From contig JARLHE010000037.1 in NCBI GenBank assembly GCA_031292385.1, positions 33,573 through 97,572 on the forward strand: 64,000 nt of DNA, written 5' to 3'. A program made the position numbers and the translations under genes. The stretch comes from Oligoflexia bacterium. GTDB taxonomy: Bacteria > Bdellovibrionota > UBA1018. The notes below the pieces were generated by a model. That model was not told where the DNA came from. It saw nothing but the letters and a program-made list of their open reading frames with translations, and did not search any database. Of this stretch, positions 25,278 through 32,597 are shown in pieces; the stretch's first letter is position 1, and each line of letters begins with the position of its first letter.

Positions 25278-25373
25278 GGTGTCCTCCTCTCAAAATATCG
25301 GATTCGGGGTGCCGCTTGGGCATCTTGGCGCCGCCACGGCACCCCGTGTATCGTGTAGGGTTGAATCCGCGGT

Positions 25374-25940
25374 TTAGATTTTTCCGACGAGATCCAATCC
25401 AGGCTTCAAGGTCTTGTCGCCTGGCCTCCACTTGGCCGGGCAGACTTCGTTCGGGTGCGAGGCGATGAACTGCGCGGCCTGCACCTTTCTCAGAAGTTCG
25501 TCGGCGTTGCGGCCGATGCCGTTGTCTTGGATTTCCGCGATCTTGATTAAACCCTCGGGGTTCACCACGAAGGTGCCGCGATAAGCGAGCCCGGCTTCTT
25601 CGATGTGAACGCCAAAGGCGCGGGACAGATGGCCGGTCGGATCGGCGAGCATCGGATAACGGATCTTCTTGATCGTCTCGGAAGCGTCATGCCAGGCCTT
25701 GTGCACGAAATGGGTGTCCGTGCTGACGGAGTAAACTTCGACTCCCATTTTCTTGAAGGCGTCGTACTTGTCGGCCATGTCGCCAAGCTCGGTCGGGCAG
25801 ACGAAAGTGAAATCAGCCGGGTAGAAGAAAAAGATCGACCATTTTCCCCGCAAGTCGTCTTGCGTGACCGTGGTGAATTTTCCGTCGACATAGGCTTCGA
25901 CTTTGAAATTCGGAATGCGTGTATTGATCAGTGTGTTCAT
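25374..25940 (-). CDS. ahpC: Alkyl hydroperoxide reductase C (2-Cys peroxiredoxin)
   Basis: 188 aa, typical AhpC. The peroxidatic cysteine is C48 in DFTFVCPTE and the resolving cysteine is C167 in NEVCPAKW. FFFYPADFTF and GGLYR-equivalent FRGTF-type strands match the family: AYRGTFVVNPEG is present. It reduces H2O2 and organic peroxides in the cytosol, recycled by AhpF encoded downstream. A strong AGGAGG site precedes the ATG and a PerR-type operator lies about 55-69 bases upstream of it. Confidence 0.97.
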   Translation of the reverse strand: MNTLINTRIPNFKVEAYVDGKFTTVTQDDLRGKWSIFFFYPADFTFVCPTELGDMADKYDAFKKMGVEVYSVSTDTHFVHKAWHDASETIKKIRYPMLADPTGHLSRAFGVHIEEAGLAYRGTFVVNPEGLIKIAEIQDNGIGRNADELLRKVQAAQFIASHPNEVCPAKWRPGDKTLKPGLDLVGKI

Positions 25941-25994
25941 TTCTATGAATCCTCCTAGAAACGAACCTAACTCCTTTTTGGTAATAAGGAAAAT

Positions 25995-26009
25995 TGATAA
26001 TAATTATAA
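25995..26009 (-). promoter_or_regulatory. PerR-type box upstream of ahpC
   Basis: On the minus strand the 15 bases read TTATAATTATTATCA. The Fur-family PerR consensus is TTATAATnATTATAA, so 13 of 14 defined positions match. It lies 55-69 bases upstream of the ahpC start codon, where a repressor would block transcription. PerR controls ahpCF in Bacillus and some proteobacteria; no perR gene is present in this window. Confidence 0.6.
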
Positions 26010-26020
26010 TTAGATAGTTT

Positions 26021-26536
26021 TTATCTATCGAGTTGCCCGGGGCCGCGGTTCCAAGGCATCCTGCAGAGAAGCTCGGCCATTCCGCAGAAGCCGGTCGCGC
26101 CAGCGAGGGTCAGGCCGGCTCCAAAGAAAGCCGCTAACCAAGCAAATGCCGGATGAACGTAGAGGCTGAGGAGAGCGAAAACCAGTACGCCCGGGCCCAC
26201 CACGAGTTGAACCTGCCGCATGATGGGCAAGGGGGCTTTTCGCGTGATCTCGATAGGACGCCCTTGCTTCTTCCATTCGAGAATCCCGCCGGGGAAAACT
26301 TCGGTGCGGATCTGGCCCGAAAACCCCATTTGCTCGATCTGCTTTTGGGCGATTTTAGCCCGGGATCCGGCCCTGCAAATCAGCAGCACCGGGTTCGTGT
26401 TCCCGGATTGCGCGATTTTTTCCAAAGCACTGGGAGCTAGTTCCGCGAATTTCGAAAGCGGAACCAGGACTGCTCCAGGAATGTGTTCTGCCTTGAATTC
26501 GTCCGGTTCCCTGACGTCGATAATCACTTGGCTCAT
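26021..26536 (-). CDS. Rhodanese domain fused to DUF2892-type membrane domain
   Basis: 171 aa. Residues 1-95 are a rhodanese domain with IIDVREPDEF and the active-site loop LLICRAGSRA, where C54 would carry the persulfide. From about residue 105 two hydrophobic helices follow (LVVGPGVLVFALLSL and FGAGLTLAGATGFCGMAELL), the YgaP/DUF2892 arrangement that anchors the domain to the inner membrane and may move reactive sulfur across it. It starts 28 bases after the ArsR-family regulator gene and is presumably co-transcribed and controlled by it. Confidence 0.92.
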   Translation of the reverse strand: MSQVIIDVREPDEFKAEHIPGAVLVPLSKFAELAPSALEKIAQSGNTNPVLLICRAGSRAKIAQKQIEQMGFSGQIRTEVFPGGILEWKKQGRPIEITRKAPLPIMRQVQLVVGPGVLVFALLSLYVHPAFAWLAAFFGAGLTLAGATGFCGMAELLCRMPWNRGPGQLDR

Positions 26537-26564
26537 ATTTTTCTCCAGGTTGTTGGCGGGCTGC

Positions 26565-26870
26565 TTAGGGGCAAAAAATCTTGTGAAGCGCGCGGATCAG
26601 TTGAAGGATCTGCCGGTTGCGGATCTCGTAGCGAACGAATTTGCCTTCACGATAATGGGTTACGAGGTCCTCGCTCTTCATTCTGGCCAAGAATTGCGAA
26701 ATCAGCGATTGCGAGCAACCGCACAACCTCTGCAGTTCGCCCACGCTCTTGGAACCTTCGGACAAATAACACAGGATCATCAGCCGCTGGGGATGGGCCA
26801 GTAGCTTGATCGTGCGCGCCGCCAGATCGCATTGCTCAAGCAACGGGCTGAGCGTTTGGGCCTTTGACAT
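26565..26870 (-). CDS. ArsR-family regulator, BigR/SqrR-like (persulfide-sensing type)
   Basis: 101 aa winged helix protein. The recognition region is SVGELQRLCGCSQSLISQFLARMK, followed by the wing YREGKFVRYEI. Cysteines C34 and C100 are 66 residues apart, exactly the separation of the sensing pair in BigR (C42/C108) and SqrR (C41/C107), which form a tetrasulfide or disulfide and release DNA in response to sulfane sulfur. Gene order with a downstream rhodanese and a divergent OsmC gene fits this role. Metal sensing by C50/C52 is the alternative. Confidence 0.85.
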   Translation of the reverse strand: MSKAQTLSPLLEQCDLAARTIKLLAHPQRLMILCYLSEGSKSVGELQRLCGCSQSLISQFLARMKSEDLVTHYREGKFVRYEIRNRQILQLIRALHKIFCP

Positions 26871-26878
26871 ATTAACAA

Positions 26879-26894
26879 ATTATAATATGATAAT
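26879..26894. promoter_or_regulatory. AT-rich inverted repeat between arsR-type and osmC genes
   Basis: ATTAT at 26879-26883 and ATAAT at 26890-26894 form an inverted repeat around AATATG, 9-24 bases from the regulator's start codon and in the only gap between the divergent genes. Such short AT-rich dyads are typical ArsR/BigR-family operators, so autoregulation and control of both directions is plausible. Based on position and symmetry only. Confidence 0.4.
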
Positions 26895-26939
26895 GTGTAA
26901 GTCAAGTTTCAAGGTTTGAGCTTATCGAGAGGAGTATTT

Positions 26940-27341
26940 GTGGAGATAAAAATCAGGTTTCCGGGGAACAAGAAGGTTTCGGCCGAATTCGACGGTTACA
27001 CCGTTTTGACTGACCAGCCTAAAAGCGAGGGCGGCGACGGAAGCGCGCCGGCTCCTTTCGATCTGTTTTTGGCCTCAATCGGGACATGCGCCGGGTACGT
27101 CGTATCGGCCTTCTGCGAAAAGCGCGGAATCCCCACGAAAGAAATCGAGCTGGTTCAAAAGATGGAATGGGACGAGACAAAGCATCTCTTTTCGAAGATC
27201 AGCATCGAGATCCTGCTTCCGAAGGACTTTCCGGAGAAATACCGAAGCAGTCTCATCAGTGCCGCGAACCTCTGCTCGGTCAAGAAGCACATCCTGAATC
27301 CGCCGCAGTTCGAGATCGAAACAAAAAGCCGCCCTGAATAG
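26940..27341 (+). CDS. OsmC family peroxiredoxin-like protein
   Basis: 133 aa from a GTG at 26940, 5 bases after a GAGAGGAG site; an upstream TTG would lack that site. The family's two reactive cysteines are C50 in LASIGTCAGYVVSAF and one in NLCSVKKH near residue 112. The APFDLFLASIGTC strand-helix is the OsmC hallmark. Members detoxify organic hydroperoxides or handle protein/low-molecular-weight persulfides as dimers. Divergent from the BigR/SqrR-like regulator, it is probably part of the same reactive-sulfur response. Confidence 0.9.
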   Translation: MEIKIRFPGNKKVSAEFDGYTVLTDQPKSEGGDGSAPAPFDLFLASIGTCAGYVVSAFCEKRGIPTKEIELVQKMEWDETKHLFSKISIEILLPKDFPEKYRSSLISAANLCSVKKHILNPPQFEIETKSRPE

Positions 27342-27350
27342 CCCGGGCAC

Positions 27351-27749
27351 TCATTTTGAATCGAAGTTAGACTGCGCTTTCTTTACATCTTCCCAGTTCG
27401 CCGAGACCCATCCAATAAGGCCTTCCATTGGGCGTAGTAAGCTCTTCCCAAGAGCAGTCAGCTCATATTCAACTCGAGGAGGAACTTCCGGAAACACCTC
27501 TCTTGCAACTAGTCCATCCCGTTCCAGGTTTCGCAACGTCAGAGTCAACATTCGCTGGGAGATGCCCGGAACGGATTTCTCCAATTCCGAAAACCGAGCA
27601 CGGCTGCCATGGATCTTCGCCAGAGACAGGACCAGGAAGATACTCCACTTGTCGCCAATCCTTGTAAGCAGCTCACGGACCGCCGCGGGATCTTTGTGAC
27701 CACAGACGTAGGCTGGATCTAACTGTTTGGCCTTATTCGTATTTTTCAT
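27351..27749 (-). CDS. HxlR-family transcriptional regulator
   Basis: 132 aa. Typical HxlR order: an N-terminal cysteine (YVCGHKDP), helix LLTRIGDKWSIFLVLSLA, recognition region FSELEKSVPGISQRMLTLTLRNLERDGLVAR, the wing PRVEYELTALGKSLL and a C-terminal dimerisation helix. Redox-sensing members (YodB, HypR) use the N-terminal cysteine and control quinone/azo reductases. Here the divergent genes are a SnoaL-like protein and an azoreductase, with a matching operator in between. Confidence 0.92.
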   Translation of the reverse strand: MKNTNKAKQLDPAYVCGHKDPAAVRELLTRIGDKWSIFLVLSLAKIHGSRARFSELEKSVPGISQRMLTLTLRNLERDGLVAREVFPEVPPRVEYELTALGKSLLRPMEGLIGWVSANWEDVKKAQSNFDSK

Positions 27750-27814
27750 GGCTTACCTCCATGTTCGTAACCGAGTTCAATGTGCCTTCTTCTTTTTACG
27801 GAGCACGCGATTTA

Positions 27815-27832
27815 TAATGTAACTATACATTA
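27815..27832. promoter_or_regulatory. Inverted-repeat operator, probably for the HxlR regulator
   Basis: TAATGTA and TACATTA are perfect 7-base arms separated by ACTA, lying between the divergent hxlR-type gene (start 27749) and the SnoaL-like gene (start 27874). Size and symmetry fit an HxlR/YodB-type dimer site. It is about 40 bases from the plus-strand start, close to where RNA polymerase would bind. Confidence 0.55.
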
Positions 27833-27873
27833 GTAAGCTTGGAAAAAGCGCTAAATACACCAAGGAGTTTTTA

Positions 27874-28305
27874 ATGAAGAAAAAAAAGTACGCGGAATAT
27901 GAGGCCTCCAAGCCTTACTTCGATCTGGTTCGAGGGGCGCTAGGAGACCTCGTTGAAGGCGAGCACTTCTTCGACGCCGTTACCGACAATGTCATCTACG
28001 AAGTCCTCTACGACTTCCCCGGTTGGCCTCGCGTTATCCAAGGGCGCGCAGATTTGATGGACCAGTTCAGGGGGTATGGCGACTACATCAAGCTTCAGTC
28101 TGCCGATAACTTGATTACCCACAAGGCGGACAACGGTCGTGTTGTCGTCATCGAATACGAAGTCCATGGAACCATCCTCGCGACAGGCGTGAAGTACAAC
28201 AATCGCTTTTGCTCGATCATAAAGATTGAGGGCCGGAAAATCGCGCACTGGAGAGACTATATGGACTCCCTTGCCGCCTGGAACGCCCTTAACGGTAATC
28301 ATTAA
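27874..28305 (+). CDS. SnoaL-like / NTF2-superfamily protein
   Basis: 143 aa, single alpha+beta barrel. The opening helix pair, VIYEVLYDFPGWPRVIQGRADLMDQFR and the closing strand RFCSIIKIEGRKIAHWRDYMDS match the nuclear-transport-factor-2-like cone fold typical of SnoaL-like proteins. Members bind or isomerise small aromatic or polyketide-like molecules, and many are of unknown function. The gene is 13 bases before the azoreductase gene, divergent from the HxlR regulator. A role with quinone- or azo-type compounds is inferred from neighbours. Confidence 0.82.
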   Translation: MKKKKYAEYEASKPYFDLVRGALGDLVEGEHFFDAVTDNVIYEVLYDFPGWPRVIQGRADLMDQFRGYGDYIKLQSADNLITHKADNGRVVVIEYEVHGTILATGVKYNNRFCSIIKIEGRKIAHWRDYMDSLAAWNALNGNH

Positions 28306-28318
28306 AAGGAAACGCCCT

Positions 28319-28927
28319 ATGAAACAAATTCTTATTATCGAGGTAAGCCCCCGCACAGGAGTGTCAGCCAGCCGCAAAGTGACCGAGAAACTATCCGCTC
28401 GACTCAGGGCTGAGTTTCCGGATGCCAAGCTAGTCTATCGAGACTTGGCGAAAGATAAAACGCCGCATCTGGATGACAGCACGTTAAAAGCGATTTCATC
28501 AAAAGACCCCGTCGAAATTCAGGCCAACAGGGAGTCGGGGCGTCTCTCGGATCAGCTCATCGACGAGCTCTTGTCCTCGGATCTTTTGGTGATTGCAACG
28601 CCGATGTGGAACTTCGGAATACCTTCGTCGCTGAAAGCGTGGATCGACTTCGTCGTGCGTGCGGGCAAGACCTTTAGCTATACGGAGTCCGGCGTATCGG
28701 GATTAGCGAAGAACAAGAAAGCAATTTTGGTTATCGCTTCGGGTGGAGTTTTTAGCGATGGTCCTTGGAAGCCTTTCGACTTCGTGGAGCCCTACTTACG
28801 CCATATTTTGCGGTTCATCGGGATTGAAGACGTGCAGACAGTTCGAGTAGAAGGCTTGAATATTCCTTCGCTCGCTGGAGCGGCCGTACCAAACGCAGAG
28901 GCGGCTGTTGAGCGGCTTGTTTTATAG
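28319..28927 (+). CDS. azoR: FMN-dependent NADH-azoreductase
   Basis: 202 aa from the ATG at 28319 after an AAAAGGAA site; upstream residues in the open frame overlap the previous gene and are dropped. Flavodoxin-like fold with SPRTGVSASRKVTEKL binding the FMN phosphate, ATPMWNFGIPSSLKAWIDFVVRAGKTF (the family's PMxNF.IP.LK signature, seen here in two parts) and ILVIASGGVF. It reduces azo dyes and quinones with NADH in two-electron steps. Probably induced through the divergent HxlR regulator. Confidence 0.93.
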   Translation: MKQILIIEVSPRTGVSASRKVTEKLSARLRAEFPDAKLVYRDLAKDKTPHLDDSTLKAISSKDPVEIQANRESGRLSDQLIDELLSSDLLVIATPMWNFGIPSSLKAWIDFVVRAGKTFSYTESGVSGLAKNKKAILVIASGGVFSDGPWKPFDFVEPYLRHILRFIGIEDVQTVRVEGLNIPSLAGAAVPNAEAAVERLVL

Positions 28928-28986
28928 CCTGGCCAACAGAAGGATGACGCGGGTTTCAACCAAAAGGTACGGCCTACTTTTTTGAA

Positions 28987-29064
28987 TGGTCGGGGCGACT
29001 GGATTCGAACCAGCGACCCCTTGCACCCCATGCAAGTGCGCTAGCCAGACTGCGCTACGCCCCG
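28987..29064 (-). tRNA. tRNA-Pro (anticodon GGG)
   Basis: The minus strand folds as a complete cloverleaf: acceptor arms CGGGGCG/CGCCCCG, D-arm GCGC/GCGC, anticodon stem CTTGC/GCAAG around the loop ATGGGGT (anticodon GGG) and T-arm GCTGG-TTCGAAT-CCAGT... with discriminator A and encoded CCA at the 3' end. Reads proline CCC/CCU codons. Stands alone between azoR and the HdeD-like gene. Confidence 0.96.
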
Positions 29065-29175
29065 ACCTATGTAAGGCAGTGATTCCATTTGGGGTTTTCT
29101 CATACTTCGGAATCACGACTGCTTTGTGACAGTCAGAACCCCATAGGTACCGGACAATAGCGGCTTTTTCAATCG

Positions 29176-29793
29176 CTAAGCTGATTTTCGCTCTTCGGAG
29201 GGGCCTTCGCCGATTTGTCTGAGCTTTCGGTGAACATTTTTGAGGTCCGAAGAGAAGCCGATCAGGCTGGATCCATGGAATATGAAATCAATGCCCAGGA
29301 GAAGGCCTGGCACCCAGAGCGCTGAAATCGGGAAGGTCGCGATCATGTATGCGCCCAGAATAAAGGATGCGATCGCGCTGGCGAGCGCCCACCCCCAGCC
29401 TGCAAGCGGACGCATTCCGAAGGCGATCACGCCCTTCGCGGCGGCGCTGACAAAAAAATAAAATGTCATCGCGATCGCGATCCCCAGCATGCCGCTTGCC
29501 GGATACCTGAGTATCAAAAGGCCGGCCGCCAGGGCGGTGACCGCTTGGAGCACATGCCAGCCATTGCCGGTTTCCTTTCTTAGGCGGATCGATTGAATGA
29601 TGTTTACGACCCCGCTCACGGTGAACAGCGCTCCCAAAGCGAAGGTTAAGCCGAGGGTTGAGGTGACCGGCCAGGTTAAAGCGGCGATCCCGAAAACAAT
29701 GAAGCTGATCCCCGCGGCGAGGAACCAACCCCAATTCTGGCCCAATCGGGAAAGCTGCTCAGGCATTGTCAATTCGGATGGACGTTCAAGCAT
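29176..29793 (-). CDS. HdeD family membrane protein (DUF308)
   Basis: 205 aa with six hydrophobic helices arranged as tandem pairs, as in HdeD/DUF308 proteins: WGWFLAAGISFIVFGIAAL, ALGALFTVSGVVNIIQSI, ALAAGLLILRYP, MTFYFFVSAAAKGVIAF, SFILGAYMIATFP and GLLLGIDFIFHG. HdeD is linked to acid or stress resistance in enterobacteria; the molecular activity is not known. ATG at 29793 is used, a second ATG lies nine codons in. Monocistronic on the minus strand. Confidence 0.87.
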   Translation of the reverse strand: MLERPSELTMPEQLSRLGQNWGWFLAAGISFIVFGIAALTWPVTSTLGLTFALGALFTVSGVVNIIQSIRLRKETGNGWHVLQAVTALAAGLLILRYPASGMLGIAIAMTFYFFVSAAAKGVIAFGMRPLAGWGWALASAIASFILGAYMIATFPISALWVPGLLLGIDFIFHGSSLIGFSSDLKNVHRKLRQIGEGPSEERKSA

Positions 29794-29853
29794 GACAAGA
29801 GGGGCTGCATCTTAAATGCCACTCCACAACCAACTGTGGTATAGGAGCCCGAG

Positions 29854-30507
29854 ATGAAACCCGTTTGCAAGATGACTCAAGTGGCCGATTTGATTCCGGA
29901 CGGAGCGACTGTCCTGATTGCTGGATTTCTGGGTGTAGGAGCTCCGCTACGAATCATCGATGCGCTCGTTGCCGCCGGGCGCAAGAACCTCACGCTGATT
30001 GTGAACGATACGGCGCGACCCGATCTCGGAGTAGGCAAACTAATCGCCGCTCGCGCGGTAAAAAAGCTCTATGCGTCGCATATCGGTACCAATCCTGAAA
30101 CCCAACGCCAGATGCTGGCGGGCGAACTCGATGTCGAGTTGGTTCCCCAGGGGACATTGGTCGAGCGCATTCGCGCTCACGGGTTTGGGCTGGGTGGAGT
30201 TCTGACCAAGACCGGACTCGGGACTGTCGTCGCGGAAAAGAAGCGGATTATCGACATCAACGGTGAAAGCTGGCTTCTTGATCTCCCGCTAGGTGCCGAT
30301 TTCGCCCTGATCCACGCTCATAAAGCGGATTATGTCGGAAATCTCACGTATCAGTACACGGCCGATAATTTTAATACGATCATGGCCATGGCGGGGAAGA
30401 AAGTCATTGTCGAAGCCGATGAAATCGTCGCGGTGGGTGAAATCGCTCCTGACGATGTGAAAACTCCCGGTGTGGTTGTCGATTATTTATTGGAGAGCCG
30501 AGCTTGA
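29854..30507 (+). CDS. CoA-transferase family I, subunit A
   Basis: 217 aa. Signature DGATVLIAGFLGVGAPLRIIDALVA at the N-terminus, then VNDTARPDLGVGKL and the RHxFG-like GTLVERIRAHGFGLGGVLTKTG. Such alpha subunits bind CoA and pair with a beta subunit carrying the catalytic glutamate. The set resembles acetate/butyrate-acetoacetate CoA-transferase (AtoDA) and 3-oxoacid CoA-transferase. The stop overlaps the TTG start of subunit B. Exact acyl specificity cannot be told from sequence. Confidence 0.92.
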   Translation: MKPVCKMTQVADLIPDGATVLIAGFLGVGAPLRIIDALVAAGRKNLTLIVNDTARPDLGVGKLIAARAVKKLYASHIGTNPETQRQMLAGELDVELVPQGTLVERIRAHGFGLGGVLTKTGLGTVVAEKKRIIDINGESWLLDLPLGADFALIHAHKADYVGNLTYQYTADNFNTIMAMAGKKVIVEADEIVAVGEIAPDDVKTPGVVVDYLLESRA

Positions 30508-31178
30508 ACGCTAAAGAACTGATTGCAAGACGAGTCGCGCTCGAAATCAAATCCGGAACCTTGGTCAATCTGGGAATCGGGCTTCCCACTTGGGTTGCCA
30601 ATTTTATTCCCGAAGGCGTGTCGGTGACTTTGGATTCCGAAAACGGCCTGGTCGGCATGGGAGGGAAACCTCCCAGCGGACTCGAGAATTGGAATCTGAC
30701 GGATGCGGGAGCGTCCCCGGTGACCGCGCTTCCGGGCGCGGCGGCTTTTGATTCCTCCGTGTCTTTCGGTTTGATCCGAGGAGGACATCTCGATGTCACC
30801 GTGCTCGGTGGCCTCCAGGTGGACAGCGAAGGGCATTTGGCGAACTGGATGGTTCCCGGAAAAATGGTTCCGGGCATGGGCGGCGCGATGGATCTTCTGA
30901 ACGGCGCCCGGCGCGTGATCATCGCCATGCAGCACACCGCTCAGGGCGCGCCGAAAATCGTGAAGAAATGCACTTTTCCGCTCACCTCGATTCGGGTGGT
31001 GGATTTGATCGTGACTGAATTGGCAGTCATTCAACCGAGCGCTGCCGGCCTGGTTTTGCTCGAATACGCTCCCGGAGTTTCGGTAGCCGATATTCGCCAA
31101 GCCACGGAAGCGCCTTTGATCGTGAGCGAGAACGTTCGCGAAATGAAGCTGGTGCAAAATGAAGTTCCCGTCGTTTAA
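30504..31178 (+). CDS. CoA-transferase family I, subunit B
   Basis: 224 aa from a TTG at 30504, overlapping the subunit A stop and preceded by GGAG. The catalytic glutamate is E46 in SENGLVGMG, which forms the glutamyl-CoA thioester. VNLGIGLPTWVANFIPEG and GGHLDVTVLGGLQVD are further beta-subunit signatures. Together with subunit A it moves CoA between short-chain acids and acetoacetate-type acids. Its 3' end overlaps the MaoC gene by 20 bases. Confidence 0.92.
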   Translation: MNAKELIARRVALEIKSGTLVNLGIGLPTWVANFIPEGVSVTLDSENGLVGMGGKPPSGLENWNLTDAGASPVTALPGAAAFDSSVSFGLIRGGHLDVTVLGGLQVDSEGHLANWMVPGKMVPGMGGAMDLLNGARRVIIAMQHTAQGAPKIVKKCTFPLTSIRVVDLIVTELAVIQPSAAGLVLLEYAPGVSVADIRQATEAPLIVSENVREMKLVQNEVPVV

Positions 31179-31614
31179 AGAGCTCTCATCGAAAGTAGGC
31201 CAGGAAGTCGGCGTGAGCGATTGGCTCGAGGTCGATCAAAAGCGCATCAACCAATTCGCGGACGCGACTGAAGATCATCAGTGGATCCACGTGGACGCGG
31301 AACGTGCCCGGCGTGAATCGCCGACCAAGGCGACCATTGCCCACGGCTATCTGACCTTGTCCCTGATCGCGGGCTTGATCGATAAGACGATCCAGGCGCC
31401 GGATATCAAGCAAGTGATCAATTACGGCTTGAACAAGGTCCGCTTTCCCTCGCCAGTGCCGGTCGGAAGCCGTTTGCGCGCGCGTTTCACCTTGAAAAAC
31501 TGCGAGTGGATCAGCGAAACGGCGGCCCAGCTGACCTGGGCCGTGACCGTTGAGCGCGAAGGGCAGGAAAAGCCCGCCTGCGCCGCGGAAATCCTCTTCC
31601 GCTACTTTATCTAG
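31159..31614 (+). CDS. MaoC family enoyl-CoA hydratase
   Basis: 151 aa single hotdog domain. The hydratase-2 motif is FADATEDHQWIHVDAERA, with D39 and H44 as the likely catalytic pair, followed by AHGYLTLSLI on the central helix. It would hydrate trans-2-enoyl-CoA to (R)-3-hydroxyacyl-CoA. Overlap of 20 bases with the CoA-transferase beta gene marks one operon for short-chain acyl-CoA metabolism, perhaps feeding or draining a hydroxybutyrate pool. Confidence 0.9.
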   Translation: MKFPSFKELSSKVGQEVGVSDWLEVDQKRINQFADATEDHQWIHVDAERARRESPTKATIAHGYLTLSLIAGLIDKTIQAPDIKQVINYGLNKVRFPSPVPVGSRLRARFTLKNCEWISETAAQLTWAVTVEREGQEKPACAAEILFRYFI

Positions 31615-31641
31615 GCGCCCGACACCATTTTCTTGGGCGGG

Positions 31642-31932
31642 CTAACCGGATCGGCGTTTTTTCGAGAGCTTGAGGAACTCATCCTCGATTTGGAGGCGGG
31701 TTCTTTCGATCGCGTCGTCCAAAAGGGCGTTTTGGATTTGGTCGAGCGAGATATGATACAGCTCGGCCAACTTGTTCATTCTGCGAAACGGAGGGGCGGA
31801 GATCCCACGCTCCCAGCTCGAAACGAACTGTTGTTCGAATTTCAATTTTTTAGCGACGTCGTTTTGGGAAAGGCCTGCTTTTGTTCGGGCGGCTCGAAGA
31901 AGATCTCCGAGTTTTAGAAAATATCGAGTCAT
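31642..31932 (-). CDS. XRE-family helix-turn-helix protein
   Basis: 96 aa from the ATG at 31932; the frame also has an ATG at 31998 but the extra residues (SDFLLIFKNQQQ...) look non-domain and neither start has a good ribosome-binding site. The HTH is LGDLLRAARTKAGLSQNDVAKKLKFEQQFVSSWERGISAPPFRRMNKLAELY, a standard Cro/CI-type fold, followed by a short charged helix. A small DNA-binding regulator; target unknown. Converges on the MaoC gene. Confidence 0.85.
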   Translation of the reverse strand: MTRYFLKLGDLLRAARTKAGLSQNDVAKKLKFEQQFVSSWERGISAPPFRRMNKLAELYHISLDQIQNALLDDAIERTRLQIEDEFLKLSKKRRSG

Positions 31933-32173
31933 TGTTAAAGCACCACTTGTTGTTGATTCCTGTTGTTGATTTTTGAAGATTAACAAAAAGTCCGACATCT
32001 GTCGAGATGCTCGGAATTCGATCCGTCTCGTGTTTTGGGCCGGACTCGGCGCTCTCGCGTGATTCCTATTCGATTGCCGGAGGTTGGTTCAATCATCCTT
32101 GTTTGGCCCCGCTTGGCCGGACGGCATCGGCCTTGCTCATGGTCTCCCCGCGTCGAGCATGGTGCTTGATGCA

Positions 32174-32201
32174 AACTCAATTGAAAACTCAATTGAAAAC
32201 T
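32174..32201 (+). repeat. 12-base direct repeat before a small exported protein gene
   Basis: AACTCAATTGAA occurs twice in perfect tandem, then starts a third time (AACT), ending just before the AAAGGAG ribosome-binding site of the gene at 32218. Each unit contains the palindrome CAATTG. It may be a leader or regulatory repeat in the 5' untranslated region, or simply slippage. Confidence 0.6.
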
Positions 32202-32217
32202 AAAGGAGATCTAGTTG

Positions 32218-32481
32218 ATGTCTATTCAAAGAAATTTGTCGGCTTTGCTTATCGCTACCTGTGCCACCGCCGCCCTTGCGGCGCCGAGTTTCGCCGCTAC
32301 CCGCGGGATGCATCCGGTTCATGCTAAGGCGACTGCTCGCAAGTCAACCGAGCATAAGTCCGCGTCTCGCAAGGGAGTTGCCAAGGCAAGCGCGACTCAG
32401 AAGCGCTCGGGCGGCGAACGTCGTGGAAAGGATCGCATCAAAGCCGCTCCGGCCAAAGCGAACGGCGGCCAAGCCGTCTAA
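32218..32481 (+). CDS. Small basic exported protein, Ala/Lys-rich
   Basis: 87 aa from ATG at 32218 with an AAAGGAG site 9 bases before it. Residues 1-27 form a Sec signal peptide (hydrophobic LLIATCATAALAAPSFA, cleavage after AFA-type ASFAA). The mature ~60 residues are low-complexity, rich in Lys, Arg, Ala and Ser (ATARKSTEHKSASRKG), with no cysteines and a strong positive charge. No family is recognised; a nucleic-acid, LPS or peptidoglycan-binding periplasmic protein is possible. A strong hairpin terminator follows, so it is a single-gene unit. Confidence 0.72.
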   Translation: MSIQRNLSALLIATCATAALAAPSFAATRGMHPVHAKATARKSTEHKSASRKGVAKASATQKRSGGERRGKDRIKAAPAKANGGQAV

Positions 32482-32509
32482 CCGCTGACTTTATTGTTCC
32501 CTATCCATA

Positions 32510-32566
32510 GGGTGGGACGAGCGATGATCCCTCACAGGTGCTATCGCTTGTCCCATCCATTTTTCG
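32510..32566 (+). terminator. Rho-independent terminator
   Basis: Arms GGGTGGGACGAGCGAT (32510-32525) and ATCGCTTGTCCCATCC (32543-32558) pair over 16 bases with two G-U wobbles and a 17-base loop, followed by ATTTTTCG. It ends the transcript of the small basic protein gene. Confidence 0.82.
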
Positions 32567-32597
32567 CATCGTCAGGCGTTCGTTCTCCGGTTAGATT

